Positions 46,039-55,836 of a stretch of DNA of 64,000 nucleotides are shown in pieces. The notes under the pieces were generated by a model. The model saw only the letters and a program-made list of their open reading frames with translations, did no database searches and was not told the origin of the DNA. Numbering within the stretch: the first letter of the stretch is position 1; every line of letters begins with the position of its first letter. The position numbers and the translations under genes were made by a program. Source of the stretch: Lactifluus volemus (Eukaryota; Basidiomycota; Agaricomycetes; Russulales; Russulaceae); assembly GCA_022376515.1 (NCBI GenBank), contig WTXI01000150.1, positions 1 through 64,000 on the forward strand, written 5' to 3'.

Positions 46039-46076
46039 TCGCTCGAGCTCGGTCGAGCTCGACCGAGCTCGAGCGA
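46039..46076. repeat. 38-base perfect palindrome of CGAGCTC units
   Basis: The sequence reads the same on both strands, centred on GAGCTC at 46055-46060, with arms TCGCTCGAGCTCGGTC. It lies 32 bases inside the right end of the element 44017-46108. Confidence 0.8.
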
Positions 46077-47370
46077 GTTCAAAAAAGTTTCGTGCAGGTT
46101 TCCTGATGTTTGAATGGGGCCGTCAACGTTGGTGGTACAAACTAGCACATGTTTGTCGACTGTGGCGAAATCTTATTCTTGAATCACCATCCGGGCTCGA
46201 CCTTCATCTGTTCTGCACCAGTGGTGTGCCTGTAGCGGACATGCTTGCAAATTCACCACCTCTACCACTCACCATCTGTTATGACGGTGATCGTGTGATA
46301 ACAGCAGAAGATGAATCGGGTTTATTACTCGCACTTTCACACTGTGATCGCGTTCGCCGCATTGGCCTTTCAAGTTGGGTCCTCCCAAACGCGGGAACGC
46401 TTGTCACGGCTATGGATAATCAATTCCCAAGTCTGGAACGCATGTATATCCATTCTCCGGCCGAAGAAGTGGTCCTTCCTGTAACGTTTCAAGCACCCAA
46501 TTTACGCCATTTCAGACTGATGACCGCCTCCCTATCAATCCAATCTCCTTTGCTCACAACTACTCCCGGTCTTGTCACCCTCCATCTTAAAGATATCCCA
46601 CCATCCTCCTATTTCCCTCCGAGTTACATACTTGCCCGGCTTTCACTTATGCTCCAGCTAGAGAGTCTCATCATTGATTTTCGTCCCTCTGCTCCCAACC
46701 GTGATGTTGAAAGGCAGCTGCACCAGACCCCGGATATGACCACTTTCCCTAACCTACACTGGTTCAGGTTCGCTGGCATGAGCGCCTATTTGGAGGCCCT
46801 TGTTGCCCAGATCAGCGCCCCTTCCCTTAATACCCTTCAAGTGAATATTTTTAATCGGCTCTCCGTTACAGTTCCACGCCTCTTGAAGTTCATGCAAACA
46901 TCCGAGAAGCTCGCATTTGGCGCTCTCCAGGTAACTTTCGGTACATCTGCCGTTTCATTACATGCGGTCCCTTGGAAGTGGGACACTCCTTTGCTGTTGG
47001 AGATCGAGTGCGGACAGCTCTACTGGCAGGTTGCGTCTGCAGTGCAACTTTTTGGTTCACTTTCACCCGTACTTTCTGTTGTCGAGAAAGTCGCATTCGG
47101 CTACAAAGAGAACGATGAAATATCTGAATGGCACGACAATGTCGATTGAAGGCAATGGCGTGAACTTATTAGGCAATTCACCAACGCGAAGACCATTCAT
47201 GTGCAAGATGATCTCGTCAGCAAAATCTTTCGTTCCTTATCATCTAACGATGGAGGGAAACCACTGGAACTCCTTCCGAACCTTGAGGAGGTTGGATATT
47301 CTGGAGGAAGCGAAGCTCGGGACGCAGTTACCACATTTATCGATGAACGACAAGCAGCGGGCCATCCCGT

Positions 47371-47516
47371 TGCAGGGGCGTGTCCTGCCAGTCGAGTCGT
47401 GGTTCGATGTCAAGAACCCTTGTTCCTTTATTACATCATCGGTCTAACTACGTGCTCGCGTGCCTTTCCCCTAGTCTGGGGTTCTCTCCCCCGCCTGTCT
47501 CTCGTCCCCTATTCCA
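47371..47516 (-). repeat. LTR (3' LTR of the minus-strand element)
   Basis: 146 bases, identical to 52976-53121. TG...CA ends. Confidence 0.9.
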
Positions 47517-49690
47517 TGCTCCCCTCTCGCGAATAGCGGTGTCCGCACCGCTTCTGCCTCTTCACTTTCGGGGTTGTCTTTTAACCACTCCGCCTGCTCG
47601 TCCTCTAGCTTCCCTCCGGGTTTTGGTGTGAACTCCCTTAACCTTCGTGCGCTGAACTCTCCCTCGACCTCTGTTCCGTCGAGTCTTTCTAGCTTGTACG
47701 CGTTCCGTATGCGCTCGTGGATTCGGTATGGCTGTGACCATTTTGGTATTAACTTGCGCTCGGTTTTGAATGTGTAGTCTAAATCGCTACGGTAGACTTG
47801 AATCAATTGTCCAGTGCGAAATGTAACCTCACCTGATTGTTTGAGCACTCGTTTATCGAACGTTTTCTTGCGTCCTATTGCGTGTTTGACGATTGCCTCG
47901 TATCCGTCGATGCGCTGTTGCGCCGCGTAGGCCATATGTACCGCTGCTTCTGTTTCGGTGGGCGCTCCTTGTCCCGCCACGCCTGTCTCCGTTCTTGGTG
48001 TGTTAATTGCCATTCCTAGGAGTAGCTCTTTGGGTGTGAACTTGAGGGCTGGCAAAATACGTCTATTGAGTGCCGCTACGGCTGCGTCCAGGTGGTCTGG
48101 CCACGCTCGTGGCAGGTTCTCCCAACTGCCGTCGTTTTCGCGTTCGCCGACCTCCGGAGCGCACAACCGCTTTAGAACATGGAGGAGAATTTTGTTCGTG
48201 CCTTCTACGAGTCCGTTGACCCACGGGGAGTACGCTGGCGTGACGTGGTGCTTGCAGGCGTTTGCGTCGCAGAGCTCCCGTACTGCCGCGTTGTTAAAGT
48301 GAGACCCCCCGTCCGTCATCAGCGTTTCTGGCATCACGAAATTCTTGCTGATGCAGTTGAGTGCCTCGATTGTGGTCTTGGCCATGCCTGCTGTTTTATG
48401 TTTAAATGCCCAAATGTGTTGTGAGAATGTGTCAAGGTACAGCCCTATTGTGTGGTATCCTCCCTTCCCTGGCGGCATCGACAGGTAGTCGCCCACTAGG
48501 AGCTCGAAAGGGTGACGTCTTGTTATCGGCTGCAGAAGGGCATTAAGCCTCGTTGGCCCGAAGTTCTTGCACTGAGAACATCCTCGGATTGCTCGTAGTA
48601 TCGCTAGATCCAGGTCTGGGCTGGTAATACGGTCTGTTAGCACGATCTTGACCGCGTCTCGTCCCATATGTCCGCCGCGCTGATGCTGTTCTCCCGCGAT
48701 TTCTTCTGCTTCCTTTCTTGATACGCATTCCGTTCTTGTTCTTGTTCTTGTGTTCTTCCCGCCATGAAGCTTCCAGAGCTTGCCGTCCTCTACCATGTAC
48801 TGGGATGCTCTGTGGCGAGCTCGCTTCCTGTCTCGCACCGTCTTCGCACTGTCTTGGCCCTGGATCGCGTCTATTACCTCCACGAACAGATGCTCCTCCT
48901 TGAGTCTGTTCCGCAAGGCCTCGACTTGGTCCTGGGCTGGCCTGTCTAGAGTGAGCAAAATGTCGTTGGTCAAGCCGACTTGCTCATCTCTGTCTGGGTT
49001 CACTGTCCAGGAGCTTCCATCATCTTCGCTTGCTGGTTGTCCTTCCCACTGTCTGCTCAGACCATCCGCCACTACGTTGATCTTCCCCGGTACATGGCGC
49101 ACGTCTACAATTTGGTGTGCTAGTATTCCATCTCGCCATCGTGCGTGTACCGCGCTGGGCTTTTCGCTGAGCAGCGTGTCTCGGAGCACTTGGCAATCCG
49201 TCTCGATCTCGACCGGGAACCCCCAGATTGTGTCTGAGAATTTGTCTAAGGCAAACTTAAGTGCTGCGAATTCTAATAAGAATGGCTTGTACTTAGCTTC
49301 CGTTGGGGATGTACGCTTCGATGCGAATGCGATCGGGTGGAGTTTGTGTATTACTGTGCCGTCCAGTTTCGTGCGTGGGGATTTTTGGGCTAGCACGCCC
49401 GCGAATCCTTCTTGGCACCCATCCGTCATAACCACAAACGGTGTGCCGTCCCACCTGGGCCCCCGAAGTATTGGTTCTGATGTTATCGCGATTTTGAGGT
49501 CCAGGAAGGCTTTCGTGTGGCCCTCTTCCCACCGACCGTCTAGACTGTGCGCTGCCATGACCCTCCGGTATGACGTCTTCGTGCACGGCTGCGGTAATGC
49601 TACTTGTGCTAGCAGATCTCTCAGCGGCCCCTCCACTCGTGCGTAGCCTCGTATGAGGTCTCGAAAGTGTCCCGTTAAGCCGAGGAACAA
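47471..49690 (-). pseudogene. Ty3-like pol: RNase H and integrase part
   Basis: The open frame starts with the end of the RT connection region (FLGLTGHFRDLIRGYARVEG). It continues with RNase H (VVMTDGCQEGFAGVLAQKSP, FASKRTSPTEAKYKPFLLEF, VPGKINVVADGLSRQ), then the integrase zinc-binding region (HQRGGHMGRD and CSQCKNFG). The DDE core follows, with candidate acids in LVGDYLSMPP, LMTDGGSHFN and LVEGTNKILL, and a C-terminal basic region. The frame is intact to the stop at 47471. The protein is cut off upstream at about 49690, where unrelated sequence begins, so the RT palm and fingers are absent. Confidence 0.85.
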
Positions 49691-50076
49691 CACTAGGTTC
49701 TGTCTCGGTTCACAGGGACCGTGGCTCGAAGTGAGCTTCAGTAGTTGATTAAAGAACGCGCAGGCAAGTTCCTGTGAAGGATAGACTCGACTGTGCGAAC
49801 TCTCGGTTCTGTATCGCGTGGGACGGGTAGTGCGGGCCGGCGCACGCGATGGTCGGAGTTACCGTTCCCAAAGAGGATAGACGGTGGCAGATGGATGAAA
49901 GACGATCTGTAGGTTCAACCGCAATGCGGGCGCGAGTGTAATTGGAATGCAAGAGATTCTCGCCTTCCAAGGACACTCGTGAGAGGTTGAACTAAGGTTC
50001 GAGGGCGGACGCGGGGTGAGAAGTGGGGACTACTTCTCACAGCGCGTTCGTATTAGGGTTCAGGCGTCTGGGGACT
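49690..50076 (-). other. Probable leader of a second LTR element (truncated)
   Basis: On the minus strand this lies just downstream of LTR B (50574-50077) and ends abruptly at the pol junction near 49690. No protein family is recognised. Its position fits the untranslated leader of the LTR B element, with the remainder deleted. Confidence 0.35.
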
Positions 50077-50574
50077 TGTTACACGGAAATGGAACAAGTT
50101 CACAGATGTCTGATCGTGGCGCGAAGTACCTAGATCAAGGTACGAAGAGGGGATGCACAAGAAGAAGAGAGGGAGTTTGAGTGTCAAGCAACAACTGTGA
50201 TTCTCGACGAAGCTGAAGCTGGGGCTTTAGCTCGTCCATAGGGCCCTATTTATGCGTACAAAGGGCCAGCCAACTATCCTACAAAGGTCACAGTACAGTA
50301 GCGAAGTCAAGACCATTGACTAAGGACCTGAGTCAGTTCTGATGACTCAAGAACTGACTCAGTGCGTCTGACTCAAGATCTGAGTCAAGAATGCTGACTC
50401 AAGATTTGAGTCATGATTCCTGAGTCAAGTACACGTCCAAAAATGGCGATGCACAGCCCCTAGAAGTCGAACAGAGGGGGCTGGCCAAGGAAAGGGATCC
50501 TAGGTCACAACACAAGTCGAAAAATAGACGGAAAATAGTAAGAAATGGGCCGGACGGCCCGCATAACCGTAACA
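50077..50574 (-). repeat. LTR family B with a TGASTCA cluster
   Basis: On the minus strand it begins TGTTACGG and ends CCGTGTAACA, which are inverted terminal repeats, and spans 498 bases. A TATA-like ATAAATAG (50246-50253) lies downstream of a cluster of eight TGASTCA sites (50329-50427), the arrangement expected of a U3 promoter. It is joined directly to a piece of LTR A at 50575. No target duplication is visible, so one flank has been lost. Confidence 0.75.
50329..50427. promoter_or_regulatory. Eight evenly spaced TGASTCA (GCN4/AP-1 type) sites
   Basis: TGAGTCA or TGACTCA starts at 50329, 50343, 50355, 50369, 50381, 50395, 50407 and 50421. The spacing alternates 14, 12, 14, 12, 14, 12, 14 bases. 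This 7-mer is the core site of Gcn4/AP-1 bZIP factors. The cluster lies about 75 bases upstream of the LTR B TATA-like box. Confidence 0.8.
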
Positions 50575-51037
50575 CTTACACAGCACCGTACAGCCTCAAG
50601 CAACAGCCACATGCACAGGATGACTCGCTGATTCCTGAAACATGTTTCAAACCCTGAAAGCTGTACGAAGGTCACAGCCCCTACGGCTGTGCACATAGCC
50701 TCGTCTTCTTATATATAAACCCTGTACTTTCTGCTCTAGAGACCTTAAGTCTCAGTTTTGTTTCGCAATCCAAGTCTTCTATCTATTAGAACCTTGCTTG
50801 CCTAGAAGCATCAGACCTGAGAGAACCCTCTTGACATTACGCTCTTCGACTTCTTGACACTTTGGTCTTATCCCTAAGCCCAAAGCCCTTGACATCTGAA
50901 ACGCTCTTGACTTAGTCGTTTACTAAGTCTCGTCTCTATCGAACCTTTGATCTTGACTTGCACGTCTTGCAAGTCTAGTTCTTGACTTCACGAACAAACG
51001 TACACTTCGTACAAAGGTCCCACTTGGAACCTTAACA
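50575..51037 (+). repeat. LTR family A fragment
   Basis: Nearly identical to 369-830 and ends at the same CCTTAACA; the first 144 bases of the family A LTR are missing. Its left edge coincides exactly with the end of LTR B, so LTR B probably inserted into an older LTR A that itself sat in the pol gene. Confidence 0.85.
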
Positions 51038-51285
51038 CTCATTGCGCAGATCATCGCGCCGTCATCGAATATCGCGCGCACCCGAACAATCTTGCCTCGT
51101 GGACCTTGTAGCCGGACCTCGTGGACGAACGGTCGTGCTGTTTCGCTTGTTCCCCCGATCGCATACAGATCGATCATGTCACATTGTTCGCGCGTACACT
51201 CTGCCTGTGTCTCTGAACGTCCTAACTGCGCCTCCTTCCCCGATTCTCCTTCGCCTGTTCTTTTCTGCTGTGTCGGCACTGGTGT
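51038..51285 (-). pseudogene. Ty3-like pol: protease part
   Basis: Minus-strand reading after gag gives DMIDLYAIGGTSETARPFVH, then VRVRAIFDDGAMICAMS. The aspartic protease motif appears as FDDGA, and the frame runs into the LTR A fragment at 51037, so everything after it is lost. It lies in a different frame from gag, which ends at 51312. Confidence 0.7.
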
Positions 51286-51311
51286 GGTCTTTGGGGTCGC
51301 CTGTCCACCGC

Positions 51312-52901
51312 TTATGCAGTCGACCCTTCTCCATTTCCCGTGTCGTCATACTGATCTCCTCCGTCCCATTCCTGAACCGTCCCCGTGCTGCCGTCTACCA
51401 GGAATACCTGGTTCGCTTGGGCCCTACTGGACCGTCCCAGCACGCCTGTGCAGAGTACTCTCCATCTAGCTTCTTCCGCTGACAACTTGTTCGCATGGCC
51501 GTCGGGAACTGGGCACTGCGATGATATGTGTCCGTGCGTGCCGCACCTGTAGCATTCGTTGCTGCACACCGCTGCCATTCCTGGCCTCAGCGGGACCGGT
51601 GTCGCGGGTGTGACTAGGTCGTTGCTGCCTCTACCTGCTCGCCACTGTGCCATCTGTCGTCGGTACGTGGCTTGGCCTGCGTCGGTGTCCGGCTGGTGTA
51701 AGTACACGGTTAGTCGTTGCCTTATGTCTGCTTTCTCCGCCTCTGTTGCCGGGACTCGCTGCTGGTAGCCTCTGGGAGCGGTGGACGTGTACGGTCCCAG
51801 GCGGTACGGTACGACCGCGTTTGAGGGGTTGCTTCTGACTGGTGCGGGTGCGGCTGCTGTCTGGGCCGCTCCGTGCTGCTGCTTGTGACTTCTCCCCTGC
51901 TTCATTGCCTGGTTGTCCATCTTAAGGTCCGTGACCATGGCTGTCAGGTCGCGGATGGTCTTTTCTGCGTTGGCTCGTGTCGTCAGCTGGGCCATGTCGA
52001 TTGCCTTCACATTGCTCGTGAATGTGGTCCAGTCAGTGTAATTCTGCTGTATGCCTTCGCTGACTGACCCGGGTAACTGGCCTAGCACCTGCTGGATGTA
52101 CTCCGTCCTATTCTCGAGTTGGCATGCCCGAGCCTTCTCTAGGATTTGCTCCGCCCACGCGACGTGTGCGTGCTGCATCCTGCCCATGTGGGGAACCATA
52201 GTTCCGACCTCTTCTGGCTTGAGCTTGTACTTGATCAGTTCATCCGTCTTTTCCATGACCGTCTTGGCTGGCAGTGGTTGCGTGTCCCACCGCGCTGTGA
52301 ATGCTGGCGCTAGCTGGTCCCAGTCCTCGCGTACTATCGCGGGGAGTGCCTTGTACCATTCTTCGGCTACGGAATCCACTTCTAGGCGTAGTCGGAGGAA
52401 GCCTGCTTTGGCTCGGGCCATCACGATGCCTGTCAGCATCATCTGGTACTCTAGGTCCTGCAGGAATTTCCTTGGGTTCTGGGTGTGCTGCCCTCCAAAT
52501 GGTTCTACGATTGTCGTGGCCATTAGTCGTGCTGGAGCTGTTATCGCTGGTTGGATGGGTAGCGGCTGTACTGGCAGTGTCGGCCACTGGATTCCTTGCT
52601 CGGGTTGGTCTAACGGTTCTTGGTTCTGGCCTAGAGGACTTGGCCATAGAGGTGTGAGTGGAGCTGTGTGGAGTGCCGGGGATGCGGATAGGCTCGAGGG
52701 AAGGCTGAAGTCCGATGTCTCGTCGGTTGGTGTGTCTATCCGTAGAAGCTCGTCTACGTCTGGGCTGGAACCTCTACTCGCTGATGCTGGGGTGCTACTG
52801 GTGTTTTCGTCTGGGGGGGGTGTGATGAGCGTGCTTGCTTTGGGTTTTGCTTTTGCCGCTCGTGGTGGGGGAACTCGGGTTGGGGGTGTCATTCTACTCA
52901 C
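51312..52901 (-). CDS. Ty3-like Gag
   Basis: 529 aa on the minus strand. A Pro/Ser-rich N-terminus is followed by the capsid-type region (PRKFLQDLEYQMMLTGIVMA, EWYKALPAIVREDWDQLAPA, FTARWDTQP) and, near residue 460, a single zinc knuckle CYRCGTHGHISSQC (C-x2-C-x4-H-x4-C). It starts 75 bases downstream of the 5' LTR. No stop or frameshift is seen, so Gag could still be made although pol is broken. Confidence 0.88.
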   Translation of the reverse strand: MSRMTPPTRVPPPRAAKAKPKASTLITPPPDENTSSTPASASRGSSPDVDELLRIDTPTDETSDFSLPSSLSASPALHTAPLTPLWPSPLGQNQEPLDQPEQGIQWPTLPVQPLPIQPAITAPARLMATTIVEPFGGQHTQNPRKFLQDLEYQMMLTGIVMARAKAGFLRLRLEVDSVAEEWYKALPAIVREDWDQLAPAFTARWDTQPLPAKTVMEKTDELIKYKLKPEEVGTMVPHMGRMQHAHVAWAEQILEKARACQLENRTEYIQQVLGQLPGSVSEGIQQNYTDWTTFTSNVKAIDMAQLTTRANAEKTIRDLTAMVTDLKMDNQAMKQGRSHKQQHGAAQTAAAPAPVRSNPSNAVVPYRLGPYTSTAPRGYQQRVPATEAEKADIRQRLTVYLHQPDTDAGQATYRRQMAQWRAGRGSNDLVTPATPVPLRPGMAAVCSNECYRCGTHGHISSQCPVPDGHANKLSAEEARWRVLCTGVLGRSSRAQANQVFLVDGSTGTVQEWDGGDQYDDTGNGEGSTA

Positions 52902-52975
52902 TTTTATGCGCGCTGGCCTTGTGTTTTATGTTTCTGCTTGGTCTCGTGGGTTGAATCTCGCTCTCGTCACCACGT

Positions 52976-53121
52976 TGCAGGGGCGTGTCCTGCCAGTCGA
53001 GTCGTGGTTCGATGTCAAGAACCCTTGTTCCTTTATTACATCATCGGTCTAACTACGTGCTCGCGTGCCTTTCCCCTAGTCTGGGGTTCTCTCCCCCGCC
53101 TGTCTCTCGTCCCCTATTCCA
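52976..53121 (-). repeat. LTR (5' LTR of the minus-strand element)
   Basis: 146 bases, identical to 47371-47516. The next bases on the minus strand (TGGTGACGAGAGCGAG, 6 bases after the LTR) are a candidate primer-binding site. Confidence 0.9.
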
Positions 53122-53168
53122 CCGTCAGCCTGCACTTGGTGGATCTTTCGATTTTCGATAAGCCTTGA

Positions 53169-53689
53169 ATTCTGTAGCGTGTGGACGCTGCAGAAATGGA
53201 GCTAATTGGTGGATCGAAGTAGTACGTCTCGACACGACTACCCATATCTTAATCGCGCTCACATCGTGCACTAGAATATCTTTTCCAACATAGGCATTTG
53301 CATTCTCGATGACTACCATGTATAGTGTGTGCTCCCAATGGCATCGTGCTATAGATGGCGACCCGCACATTTACAAGCCCCCCCCCCTCCCCCAGCCCCC
53401 TGCTTTTCCCCCATCGAGAACAGAAAGTTTTTGCTGCGGAGCGTCGGCCATATGACATACCAAGCCCACCGACAACAGAAGGGCAATCTCAGGCCCACAA
53501 GCAAACGGCTCATTATGCGTTCCCGACTTTCCATATGTTCCATGTTACGACCAGTAACATGGAACATATGGAAAGTCTCTTCCCGTCCCAGAAGTCCCTT
53601 TTTCTTTTGGCAGAGCTAAAATTTTCGGCTCAACATGCTTGCGAGAGATATTGGATCATGGAGATTTCTAGTCATGAGTCGTGGAAAGC
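53169..53689. other. Duplicated downstream block of the F-box gene
   Basis: Closely matches 60231-60714 after F-box copy 2 (GTGTGGACGCTGCAGAAATG, GATGACTACCATGTAT, ATAGATGGCGACCCGCACAT, a C-rich run, ATCGAGAACAGAAAG). It contains the hairpin 53525-53577. Short ORFs are broken differently in the two copies, so no gene is called. Confidence 0.55.
53525..53577. repeat. 24-base perfect inverted repeat with 5-base loop
   Basis: Arms 53525-53548 and 53554-53577 (start GACTTTCCATATG) are perfect reverse complements; the loop is GACCA. The second copy at 60575-60627 has identical arms and loop GACCC. Confidence 0.85.
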
Positions 53690-54030
53690 GTGCCCTCCAA
53701 CGATGTTGTACCCCCCCAGCCAGGTGGGTGGGCACATGGGGCAAGACTTCAACGATGCCAACTACAATCTTGTTGTCCCGGGCATATTGATTACCAACGT
53801 ATATAGGGACCTCGCTACGGTGGAGTAGGATTGGGGGCTGGATGACGTGGGAAGCGTAGCGTTGTACAGCTACCCGACGCTGAGATAAGCACAGACAACG
53901 CATACAGTTCCTCAGGCAGCGCCCGGCCCTCCAACGGTTCATCCACAGCCCGCAGTCGAACATTGTCATGGTGCATATCGCGTCGCTGGGGGTCAATTCT
54001 GGTCGTTGTAAAGAGCTCGACATAGTGTGT
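53690..54030 (+). pseudogene. NVYRDLA-family fragment (copy 3)
   Basis: Pieces of the last exons (MLYPPSQVGGHMG, NYNLVVPGILITNVYRDLA, FIHSPQSNIVMVHIASLGVN) are present. They are separated by about 115 unrelated bases (53820-53935), and the end VTIELDI is truncated. It is not expressible as one protein. Confidence 0.65.
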
Positions 54031-55499
54031 GGGGGAATGATAAGTTGTACCCGATCCCCAGCTTGGTATTGGCGATGGGCGGGGTTTCGAAATATGATAT
54101 TTTGCTTTGAATGCTCTCCCGCACGATCGAAAAGTACTACACTATTAGAGGTTGATTTCCATCTCTTCCCGCAGCATCAGCTGTGGCCAGTTCGCCATAG
54201 GTCCTGCCAGCGGCGCGACCGATATGTCGGAATCGGCGTTTGAGAGAAGTGACTGGTATACATTACGTGTTCTTCGCAACAAGTTTTCGTCATCACGTGG
54301 CTAGGTTGCGCCTCCGCCGCATGACGGTTGGTTATCTGGTCATGCCAGGGCCACCCTTACCCTAAGTCTCCCGTACCTTCGAGAGGAACCCGTCCAATGT
54401 GCACCTCCGAGTCTGTTTTTCCCATGCTGGAGATCTATCTCATGTCGTAAAAAGTTCCAAGCATTCGGCGGTTGGGACTTCTATGGACGCCAAGTAGCCC
54501 AGCAGCGGTTCACTCTTCCCAAATTTCCATCCCACAGTCCACCCATTATCCCACCTCATTGCACAGTTGCCTTTCACTCTGACGTTTTCGATCGTAGGTC
54601 TCGGCCTTTCATTCATCACTCGCCAACACCTGTCAACGGTCATGGGGCGACAGACTAGAGATCAGCAGATTGGAAGGGAACTCATATTTAGACTGGCCGT
54701 GGTTCAATGCGGTCCAGTCTGAGCTGTTAAATGTACGTTAAACTCTCACCAACTTCAAACAATGTTGATCAGACTCCGCAGCTGTATTATATTTGCGTGC
54801 GACTCGAAGTTGGATCAGTGCGAAGTTGCAGTCTGCAGTCTGAGTCTGGGCTGTGAAAATACCGAGTGGTGTGAGTCAGACGGTGTTGACACTGGACCTG
54901 CGGCAACAATACGTTTCGGGCAAAACTGACCATATCTTGCAGGCATATATACGGAATGGATGCGTTCAACCAAGCGTTCAACCTCAGCTGGTATACTAGA
55001 TGAAGAGCCACATCAGCGCATCAACTCCCAGGACTACCGGATGATAGATGATCCCCTTATTTCTGTCGTTATCAGAGTTCTGTCGGTGCCTTTTCCTAAT
55101 ATCTCATTACTGAATCTCAGCACCATGAATCTCACCATCCCGCGTCCCGAATCCGCGATCCCTGACGTGCCTTACGACACACGCAAACAAGGACGATGAA
55201 TGGATCTCGCGATGGTTAAGGGCCTAGTTGGGAACTTGAATGTGACACCATGCTCGGGAATAGTGACGAACGGAGATCCTCAATCTAGCGTTGTTTTTAT
55301 TCAGGCGCCATAGGATCTTAGTCCATCCCTCTCTACACCAGTTCGCTTTGGTGATGGAACTTCCTACGATATGCTGTGGTCACACTTCCCGTTTCCACCT
55401 CGGGCACACCCGTCCTGACAAAGCCATACGAGCAACGTTCAATCTATACAACCCCGCTAGAGCCAATTGCCTCTATCAGCTTGATAGTTCTTCGTGTTA
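54031..55499. other. Spacer with repeated promoter-like block
   Basis: 54290-54480 matches 41700-41910. 54695-54780 resembles the spacer text upstream of the F-box genes (GACTGGACCGCATT-type sequence in inverted form). No gene is recognised. Confidence 0.4.
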
Positions 55500-55514
55500 A
55501 AGTGTCCAGCGACG

Positions 55515-55715
55515 CCGTGTTCTCACGACTGAGGTGGGTAAGATGGTGGTGGAAGCGGAAATGGTCTTGATATGTGTCTGACATCGTGAAAGTCTGAGAG
55601 TCCCCAACCGTAAGCACCCAAATCGGAGAGGTACTCGATATATAGTGCCATACCGTACAATCTCTGTGCACACCTGCATGATTTCAAGGTACAGGTGGGA
55701 CGTTAGTTGAGGGCG
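55515..55715 (-). pseudogene. NVYRDLA-family fragment (copy 7, inverted)
   Basis: The minus strand matches the end of exon 1, intron 1 and the start of exon 2 of the 42194 gene: CACCTGTACCTT, ACCGAGATTGTACGGTATGG-like text, then SDTYQDHF. It is broken by frame changes and truncated. Confidence 0.55.
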
Positions 55716-55836
55716 CTATCCCTTCCTAAGGATGATCCCCCACGTTTAATACACAGGCTAAGGAGGTGCTATAACAGACACCCTTGAAACGGCCCGGGCT
55801 GTGCTCCTTACTAAGTACTACGCGTGAGCCGTGAAC

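Larger units (their letters stand above)
44017..46108. mobile_element. CATCAG-terminated TIR element with a minisatellite core
   Basis: The left end begins CATCAGTAAATGGTGCAAAA and the right end, reverse-complemented, CATCAGGAAACCTGCACGAA; both continue into ACTTTTT. Comparison with the two uninterrupted F-box paralogues shows that only TT was duplicated (44015-44016 and 46109-46110), so the target duplication is exactly 2 bases. The arms are full of ACTTTT motifs (44035-44150 and 45895-46035). There is no transposase. The interior holds a 139-base tandem repeat and a tRNA-like stretch. It is non-autonomous. Confidence 0.8.
47371..53121 (-). mobile_element. Ty3-like LTR retrotransposon, reverse transcriptase lost
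   Basis: Two identical 146-base LTRs (47371-47516 and 52976-53121, termini TG...CA) are flanked by CCGT on both sides (47367-47370 and 53122-53125); the paralogue at 60175 has a single CCGT, proving a 4-base duplication. The element reads on the minus strand: 5' LTR, gag (52901-51312), protease (to about 51038), then RNase H and integrase (49690-47471). A polypurine tract (AGAGGGGAGCA) precedes the 3' LTR. The reverse transcriptase core is missing; in its place are two LTR pieces from other elements (49690-51037). Confidence 0.88.
43763..53168 (+). pseudogene. F-box gene copy 1, split by two transposons and a stop
   Basis: Exon 1 is 43763-43826 and exon 2 starts at 43890. Exon 2 is interrupted at 44017-46108 (TIR element), resumes at 46111 with EWGRQRWWYKLAHVCRLWR, hits an in-frame TGA at 47147-47149 where copy 2 has CGA, and is interrupted again at 47371-53121 (LTR element). 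The last codons (SLHLVDLSIFDKP) follow at 53122-53168. Copy 2 (58699-60230) supplies the uninterrupted reference for each break. The gene encoded an F-box (LNDDVLLNIFHLYR) and LRR-like repeats, so it would have been a substrate adaptor of an SCF ubiquitin ligase. Confidence 0.85.

Noticed and set aside
48780..49646. 288-codon plus-strand ORF
   Set aside because: It is antisense to the RNase H/integrase frame, which has clear family motifs.
50329..50427. CRISPR-like array
   Set aside because: Units of 7 bases with 5-7 base gaps in a eukaryotic LTR; these are protein-binding sites and not repeats with spacers.
50077..51037. A single 961-base LTR with TGTTA...TAACA ends
   Set aside because: The right half matches 369-830 only, and the left half has its own complete inverted ends finishing exactly at 50574.
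52051..53052. 333-codon plus-strand ORF
   Set aside because: Antisense to gag and running into the LTR.
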